Source of the DNA: Phycisphaerae bacterium
GTDB taxonomy: Bacteria; Planctomycetota; Phycisphaerae; UBA1845
NCBI GenBank assembly: GCA_024102815.1
Contig: JAGFJJ010000048.1
Location: 186,001 to 250,000 of the forward strand
Direction: 5' to 3'
Length of the DNA: 64,000 nt
Below are positions 59,001 to 64,000 of the stretch, piece by piece. The position numbers and the translations under genes are program-made. The notes beneath the pieces were generated by a model that ran no database searches, was not told the origin of the DNA, and was given only the letters and a program-made list of their open reading frames with translations. Position 1 is the stretch's first letter. Each line of letters starts with the position of its first letter.

Positions 59001-60206
59001 GTGCCCATTCCCCGAAGGCGCTTCCTGGCTTTCGCCCTCTTATTGATCGCACTCATTTCGGCGATCGTCGCCAGCAAGCTTGCCTGGGTTTCCTGGGAGT
59101 TCCATCCCGCCCAGGGCCGGTGGGTTCAGGTCGTCGTGCGCGACGCCCGCGTCCGACTGCTCACGGTCTCGGTTCCGGTCGCGGAGAACACAAACTGGAA
59201 AGAATCCCTCGACTACCACATTCTCGGCTACCAGCGCGGGCCCGTGGCCGGTCGCTGGCGCCTGGAGTCGCGTACCTTCTCCAGCCCAGGGTTGCTTCCG
59301 GCGCACGTGCTCCTGTTCGATTTCACGCTTTACGTCGCGATCGCGGCGCTGTTCCTTCTCGGCCCGGGCGTGTGGATCGTATGGCGGAACCGCCGGCACT
59401 TCATCCCCCTGGCGCGAGAGACGATCCGCCCGTCCGACAAGGCCCGATACCGCCGGTCCTTCCGGCGATTTGCCCTTCGAGTCGTGGTCATTCTCGTTGC
59501 GACCATCGTGCTCGCGATCGGTTGGTGCTACGCAGTCCCCTGCAAAGAGTCACGCCTTGTGCCATGGACAGCGACGGGCGCGGAGGTCAGTGGCCTTGCG
59601 GGAGCGAATGAGAAGAACTTCGACTGCGTCTGGGTCGGCAACCGTTACTTGAATTGCATTGTGTCCGTCACGCCTGGTCTTCAGTTGAGCTTCGAGTCAC
59701 GTGCGACGTCTTTGGGCGGCGTATGGGGCGTGGAGAAGAAACGCGGGCTGGCGATTGCCCTGGGGTATCAGCAGATCGTTACCCCGGCCACGGTGCCTGC
59801 CGGCGGTTTGCCCGCCCCCGCCCGGCAACAAGTGAATCTCGCCGGAATCCGACTGCTGGAAATGACCCATGACCCGATGTCCGGCGACCCACTGGCGTAT
59901 TCCATGGATCCCTATTGGGCTCCAAGGGAAGTGCTGTGGCGTCAGAGATTCTCTCCGGCCGCCATCGTGCGATACCGACAGGTCTCGATTCCGGGTTCGT
60001 ACATCGCCACTCTGCTCATAATCATCCTGCTCATCATCTTCATGCGCGGCCCGCTCCGCCGCTACCGGTGCATTATCGGCAACTGCTGCCTGTATTGCGG
60101 CTATTCGTTGACCGGGCTTATCGAGCCGCGCTGCCCGGAATGTGGCGAGCGATTTCCTGGCACCGTTTCCAGCCAAGGAGCTGTTTCACCCGTAGCGATC
60201 GAATGA
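59001..60206 (+). CDS. Membrane protein with C-terminal zinc ribbon, unknown function
   Basis: A 401-residue protein. It starts at GTG 59001, with GGAGG about 8 bases upstream. It has an N-terminal helix (RRFLAFALLLIALISAIVASKLAW), an exterior segment, two helices around 105-130 and 155-175, a long exterior domain of about 150 residues and a final helix (YIATLLIIILLIIFMRG). The last 45 residues carry a zinc ribbon, CLYCGYSLTGL...CPECGERFPG. This 'CxxCGYxLxGLxxxRCPECGxxF' ending is a hallmark of many planctomycete membrane proteins of unknown role. No known enzyme motif is seen. It is divergent from the nusA leader and converges with the GT39 gene on the minus strand. Confidence 0.8.
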   Translation: MPIPRRRFLAFALLLIALISAIVASKLAWVSWEFHPAQGRWVQVVVRDARVRLLTVSVPVAENTNWKESLDYHILGYQRGPVAGRWRLESRTFSSPGLLPAHVLLFDFTLYVAIAALFLLGPGVWIVWRNRRHFIPLARETIRPSDKARYRRSFRRFALRVVVILVATIVLAIGWCYAVPCKESRLVPWTATGAEVSGLAGANEKNFDCVWVGNRYLNCIVSVTPGLQLSFESRATSLGGVWGVEKKRGLAIALGYQQIVTPATVPAGGLPAPARQQVNLAGIRLLEMTHDPMSGDPLAYSMDPYWAPREVLWRQRFSPAAIVRYRQVSIPGSYIATLLIIILLIIFMRGPLRRYRCIIGNCCLYCGYSLTGLIEPRCPECGERFPGTVSSQGAVSPVAIE

Positions 60207-60253
60207 ACGCAAGAACCGCCGTCGGAATCGAGCTTTCCGCGGCGCACAGCGGA

Positions 60254-62005
60254 TCACTTGACGACGCTCGGATCGAAATGCCGCGCCAGCTCCACGTGCC
60301 GCTCGGCCTCGTCCGCGCGACCCTTCGAAGCCAACGCCTTCGCCAGGTAGTAGTGTGCCTCGGCCACCATCCGCGCCGTCTCGGAGCTCAGCGTTGGTTT
60401 GCAGTTCAGCGCCGTACGATACTCCGCGATGGCCTCGTCGAGCTTGCCCTGACGATGCAGCACGGTTGCAAGCTGAAAATGGGCCATCAGCATCGTCGGC
60501 GCCTCGGCGATCGCACTTTGGTAGCTCTCGACCGCGCGGTCGAGATCGCCCTGCCGGGCGTAAATGCCTCCCAGCCGGACATACGAGAACGCGTCGTTGC
60601 GGAACTTCTCGCGGCCCTGCGGCCAGGTGTTGACCAGCAGTGCCGACAAGACCAGCACCATCGCACCGGCCAGCGGCAATTCCCATTTCCGCGCCTTGAG
60701 GTACCGGGCTACTTCGACCACGAAGTACGATGCCAGCAGGATCAGCGGTGGCAGCACGGGAACGCGGTACCGCGCCGTGCAGAAAAACAAGATTACGCTG
60801 ATCGAATATACAATGACGAATCCCCAGAGCGGAAACGCCGAGGATCCGCGACGCAGGCACAACACCAGACCCGCCAGCCCCAAGGGAGCAACGACCGGGA
60901 ATCCCAGCGGAAGCCAAAGCAGCACCCGCCCGAAGCGCTCCGTCCAGAAGTAGATTCCCTTGTTGTTGGAGATCTCCCACGAGGAGAAGAACAGCCGCGT
61001 CTTGAGCCACGTATGGGCAACGAAATCTCCGGGGTTAGAGAAGATCCACGACAGCGCCTCGCGAAAATAATAGCGCGAGACGTCCGACGGCCGGACTGAT
61101 TTCCCGGCCGCCTCCTCCGCCAGCGCGATGGAGGCACGGTATCCTTCCCACCAGCCGCCGGGTGTTCCTGGAACGATGGCCGTTCGCCCGTCCGAGCGCG
61201 GGTTGTTGCCGATGTAGAAGTTCACGCCGCCTTGCGAGGAAATCAGTACGAGGTCGCCGCCCACGGCGTAGTTCCGAACGGTCACCGGTGCAATCGGCAG
61301 CAGGCAGCCGGCGACAAGACACAGTGATCGGACAATGGCACTTCGCCAGTCGCTCCGATGCTGCCAGATCAACCACGTTACAATCGCAGGGACGAACAAC
61401 AGAATGTTCGGCCGAGCCAACGCGGACAACCCGACGACCGCGCCCGCCAGTGCGAACCGCCACCATCGCGGCTTCTCGCCGGCCTCCAACAGCATCCACA
61501 TCAGCAGCAGATCAAGGAATACGATCAGCAGCGGTATGAGCAACTCGCCGTCGAAGTAGATGAGTATCCAATAGCTCGCGGCGGTGAAGCCCGCGATGGC
61601 ACCGACTGTCCGGCCGAAGATTCGCCGCCCGATCAGGAATAGCAATCCGCAACTGAGCGAACCCAGCAAGGCCTGGACTACGCGCGCCGCGAACAGGTCG
61701 TGCCCGAAGAGCCAGTAGATGGTTCCAAGGAACCACGGATAAAGCGGCGCGCGAAAGTAGGGTCCCTCGATATAGGTTTGTCCCTCGGCGAAGGCCTGGG
61801 CCCATTCGTCGTGATACTGCTCGTCCATGACGGGATGGTCGAACAGCGGGCTGGCCCGCATCTGCTGGACGTAGAACAACCTCAGCCCAAGAGCGACCAG
61901 GAAGATTCCGGTCAGCAGCAGGACATCGATTCGCCGAAATGTCGCCCGCGGAGGCGCAAGAAATGCAGCGCCGCCGCCGGGCCTGGCTCGACGCGACGCA
62001 GACAT
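60254..62005 (-). CDS. GT39/PMT-like glycosyltransferase fused to TPRs
   Basis: A 583-residue protein. The N-terminal 430 residues form a GT-C membrane glycosyltransferase with about 11 helices. The first loop (FDHPVMDEQYHDEWAQAFAEG) contains acidic residues typical of the GT39/PMT catalytic site, and YFRAPLYPWFLGTIY and ALARPNILLFVPAIV match this family (ArnT/PMT-like). The C-terminal 130 residues are two to three TPR units (RAVESYQSAIAEAPTMLMAHFQLATVLHRQGKLDEAIAEYRTAL). The TPR part is likely cytoplasmic or periplasmic, depending on helix count. The family transfers sugars from polyprenyl phosphates to proteins or lipids. The gene is alone on the minus strand and is divergent from the kinase gene. 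Confidence 0.83.
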   Translation of the reverse strand: MSASRRARPGGGAAFLAPPRATFRRIDVLLLTGIFLVALGLRLFYVQQMRASPLFDHPVMDEQYHDEWAQAFAEGQTYIEGPYFRAPLYPWFLGTIYWLFGHDLFAARVVQALLGSLSCGLLFLIGRRIFGRTVGAIAGFTAASYWILIYFDGELLIPLLIVFLDLLLMWMLLEAGEKPRWWRFALAGAVVGLSALARPNILLFVPAIVTWLIWQHRSDWRSAIVRSLCLVAGCLLPIAPVTVRNYAVGGDLVLISSQGGVNFYIGNNPRSDGRTAIVPGTPGGWWEGYRASIALAEEAAGKSVRPSDVSRYYFREALSWIFSNPGDFVAHTWLKTRLFFSSWEISNNKGIYFWTERFGRVLLWLPLGFPVVAPLGLAGLVLCLRRGSSAFPLWGFVIVYSISVILFFCTARYRVPVLPPLILLASYFVVEVARYLKARKWELPLAGAMVLVLSALLVNTWPQGREKFRNDAFSYVRLGGIYARQGDLDRAVESYQSAIAEAPTMLMAHFQLATVLHRQGKLDEAIAEYRTALNCKPTLSSETARMVAEAHYYLAKALASKGRADEAERHVELARHFDPSVVK

Positions 62006-62283
62006 GTTCCGATCCGAAAGGGCCCGGCAGTCGATCGGTTCGGAGACAGGATACCATGATGAACCTCGTCGGGGGAAGTAAAATCATCGTGTATTCAACA
62101 GGATTGTCAGTGGGATTTGTAACGCCCGGTCTTTGACAGCGGCATCCGATGATCCCTCAAACCGGGCTCAGCGCATCTCCCGCGCTGCGCCGATATCGCT
62201 GACGGACCCTTGGTGCCGACATACACTTTCTCAAAGCGGCAGCACAAGACTCCGCTTTCCACGTCCCGTGCCGGAGTATCGCC

Positions 62284-64000
62284 GTGACGGCGAGTCCGAC
62301 TACCACCACGCCCTGTCCCGATCCGGACCTCATCGTCCGGCTGAGCGGGAACGATCTTGCCCCTGATCGAGCCGCGGCCGTGGAGGAGCACTTGGTCGTC
62401 TGTCGGGCTTGCATGCAGCGGCTCATCGCCGCCGGTCAGCGGCCTTCATTCCCCAAGATCGAGCCCTATCACATTGTCGCGGAACTCGGGCGCGGACGTT
62501 TCGGCGTGGTCTACAAAGCCTGGAGGCTAAATGAACGGCCGCACCTCGTCGCGCTCAAAATCCTGACGGGCGTCGGAGAAGCCGAGCAACGCCGCTTCGA
62601 ACGCGAAGCCGCCGTTCTCGCAAGGCTCGACGCCCCGGGTATCATCAAGTGCCTGGACCATGGCATGCTCGACGGGCGCCCGTACTACGTCATGGACTTC
62701 GTCGACGGCGAGCACCTGGATGAGCATCTCGTCTATCAGGCCCGAACGATCGATGAGCGCCTGGCCGTGTTCGCCCGCGTATGCCGAGTTGTCGCCGCCG
62801 CTCATGCCGCGGGTGTCGTTCACCGCGATCTCAAGCCGCGCAATATTCTGATCGATGCTGCGGGACAGGCCCACGTCCTCGATTTCGGCATCTGCGCACT
62901 CGGGCCCGCGGAATGGAGCAGTTCGCTCCGTCAGACGATCACGCAGGTGGGCGACCTGATCGGCACGCTCAAGTACATGTCGCCCGAGCAGGCCTGGGGC
63001 GGCGCCAGCGGGCCCGTCGATCACCGCAGCGACATTTGGGCCTTGGGTGTCATGCTCTACGAACTGGTCACCGACGGGCAGTACCCCTATGAACTCGGCG
63101 GGACGCCGGAGAAATCGGGCCACGAGGCGCTGCTCGAGCGCATCCGCCACGAAATGCCCCGTCGCGTCCGACTTCGACACCTTCCGCGCGGGCGCGACCT
63201 CGAGATCCTTCTGGAGCGCACCCTCGCCTGGGATCCGCGTTATCGACTTGATTCCGCACTCACCCTGGCCGAGGACATCGACCGCTACTTGCAGGGCGAG
63301 CGCATTCGCACGCGTGCGCCCTCGCCCGCTTCGCGCGTCCAGCGCCTCGCTGTGGGCGCGGCCGTTCGGGCCCGATGGGCGGTGCTCGCGGCGACCGTCA
63401 CGGTTGCGGTTGCCTTCGTATTTTTCTCCGCCCGGCTTCTGGACATCCGCTGGAAGGAACCGGCGATTGCCAATGATACGGGGGCGTCGGCCGCGGCACC
63501 CATGACCGATCCGCGCGAGCGTATCGCCCTGGTCGGCGTGTTCGACGAGAGCATACCGGCGGTACTGAGCTACGCCGAGCGGGAGCAGATTCCCGGCGTC
63601 ACGCAGGACGTGCGTACGTGGCGGGCGGTCCACGGGAAGCTGATGCAACGCCTCTCGCAAGCCCAGCCGCTCGCGCTCTTGTGGGACTACTACTTCGCCA
63701 CGCCGCGCGAGGGTGATGATGAGGTGCTCGCTGCGGGTGCCAATGCCCTGACCCGCGCCGGCGTTCCCGTAATTTTCGCCGCGGCGCAATACGACGGTGC
63801 GGGTCGACCGGTGCTGAGCCCGATCCTGCTGGCGCATCTCGAACAGCCACCCCGCAACGGGAGCATCGTCGCTCGCGACATGAAGGAGCGACAGTCTCAG
63901 TTCGTGCTGGCTTCGCGCCGCGCGGATGGAAGGGTCATCCCCCATGTCGCTCTGACCGCATACGCCGCGGTTCGCGAGCCGGCGTGTCGCCTGGAGATTG
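62284..64000 (+). CDS. Receptor-like Ser/Thr protein kinase with CHASE2-like domain (3' truncated)
   Basis: The reading frame starts at GTG 62284 (GGAG 7 bases upstream) and is open to the window end, giving 572 residues so far. Residues about 10-50 hold a zinc-finger of the anti-sigma type (HLVVCRACMQRL). The kinase domain runs about 65-330, with GRGRFGVVYKA, the VALK lysine near residue 90, HRDLKPRNIL near 180, DFG near 200 and GTLKYMSPEQ. A membrane helix follows at about 365-385 (LAATVTVAVAFVFFSA). The part after it, from about residue 410, begins RIALVGVFDESI and looks like a CHASE2 sensor, which in such planctomycete kinases faces outside the cell. The protein is probably longer than seen; the rest lies outside the window. 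Confidence 0.9.
   Translation, partial: MTASPTTTTPCPDPDLIVRLSGNDLAPDRAAAVEEHLVVCRACMQRLIAAGQRPSFPKIEPYHIVAELGRGRFGVVYKAWRLNERPHLVALKILTGVGEAEQRRFEREAAVLARLDAPGIIKCLDHGMLDGRPYYVMDFVDGEHLDEHLVYQARTIDERLAVFARVCRVVAAAHAAGVVHRDLKPRNILIDAAGQAHVLDFGICALGPAEWSSSLRQTITQVGDLIGTLKYMSPEQAWGGASGPVDHRSDIWALGVMLYELVTDGQYPYELGGTPEKSGHEALLERIRHEMPRRVRLRHLPRGRDLEILLERTLAWDPRYRLDSALTLAEDIDRYLQGERIRTRAPSPASRVQRLAVGAAVRARWAVLAATVTVAVAFVFFSARLLDIRWKEPAIANDTGASAAAPMTDPRERIALVGVFDESIPAVLSYAEREQIPGVTQDVRTWRAVHGKLMQRLSQAQPLALLWDYYFATPREGDDEVLAAGANALTRAGVPVIFAAAQYDGAGRPVLSPILLAHLEQPPRNGSIVARDMKERQSQFVLASRRADGRVIPHVALTAYAAVREPACRLEI

Noticed and set aside
1-64000. CRISPR arrays, insertion sequences, integrases, toxin-antitoxin pairs, tandem repeats and tRNA genes
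   Set aside because: None was found by eye. A tRNAscan, CRISPR finder and IS search would be needed to exclude weak cases.

Overview
The window is GC-rich, gene-dense bacterial chromosome. It most likely comes from a planctomycete, perhaps a Phycisphaerae-like lineage or MAG. The clues are a secreted peptidase ending in a dockerin-like repeat with the 'GDVNG...NAFDLIALLDQI' signature, a membrane protein ending in a CxxC...CPECG zinc ribbon, FHA/GAF/SpoIIE-type phosphatases, a Ser/Thr kinase with a CHASE2-like sensor, an ECF sigma factor paired with a VWA/anti-sigma-like protein, and a PEP-CTERM-type exported protein. The assignment is an inference; no rRNA is present. I found no tRNA, rRNA, CRISPR array, insertion sequence, integrase or phage gene.

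Layout. 1-4.5 kb: tail of a UvrD-like helicase, a thermolysin-family exported peptidase and an unknown gene. 4.6-10.8 kb: a tight run of HemN-like radical SAM enzyme, DUF98-type chorismate lyase, flavin halogenase-like oxidoreductase, DUF3311 protein, sodium:solute symporter, YbgC-type thioesterase and an EamA-like membrane protein. 10.9-15.6 kb: a PQQ-repeat propeller, a sarcosine-oxidase-type flavoenzyme, an FkbH-like enzyme and a 41-residue hydrophobic small ORF with its own expression signals. 15.7-19.3 kb: pterin dehydratase, thrS and infC; infC must use a non-canonical start, best fit ATC. 19.4-27.3 kb: HupE/UreJ-like protein, tpx, Na+/H+ antiporter, FHA-GAF-SpoIIE phosphatase, COG2509 flavoprotein and cysE. 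27.3-31.9 kb (minus strand): VWA protein plus ECF sigma factor, PEP-CTERM-like protein and SRAP peptidase. 31.9-39.2 kb (minus): PilB/GspE-type ATPase coupled to a second FHA-GAF-SpoIIE protein, an M49-like lipoprotein peptidase, a DUF155-like membrane protein and a deoxyhypusine-synthase-family enzyme. 39.3-43.6 kb (minus): an operon with overlapping genes for a C39-like peptidase, RLAN-RimK ATP-grasp ligase, GCS2-type amidoligase and N-formylglutamate-amidohydrolase-like protein. 43.7-46.5 kb: mgtE and a GT87-like membrane protein. 46.5-58.8 kb (minus): the nusA-infB-rbfA region with a zinc-ribbon membrane protein, DUF503, HhH-GPD protein, a large TPR lipoprotein, YebC and a small unknown. 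59-64 kb: a membrane protein, a GT39-TPR protein and the start of a receptor-like kinase.

Two groups of genes look like coherent systems not fully covered by textbook pathways. The 39.3-43.6 kb operon combines two amidoligase folds, an amidohydrolase and a papain-like peptidase, which fits synthesis and trimming of a small peptide or of an amino-acid tag. The 4.6-10.3 kb run could make 4-hydroxybenzoate from chorismate, modify it with flavin and radical chemistry, and move or hydrolyse the product. A third point of interest is a roughly 300-nt candidate structured RNA upstream of nusA, bounded by a consensus TTGACA/TATAAT promoter and an intrinsic terminator.
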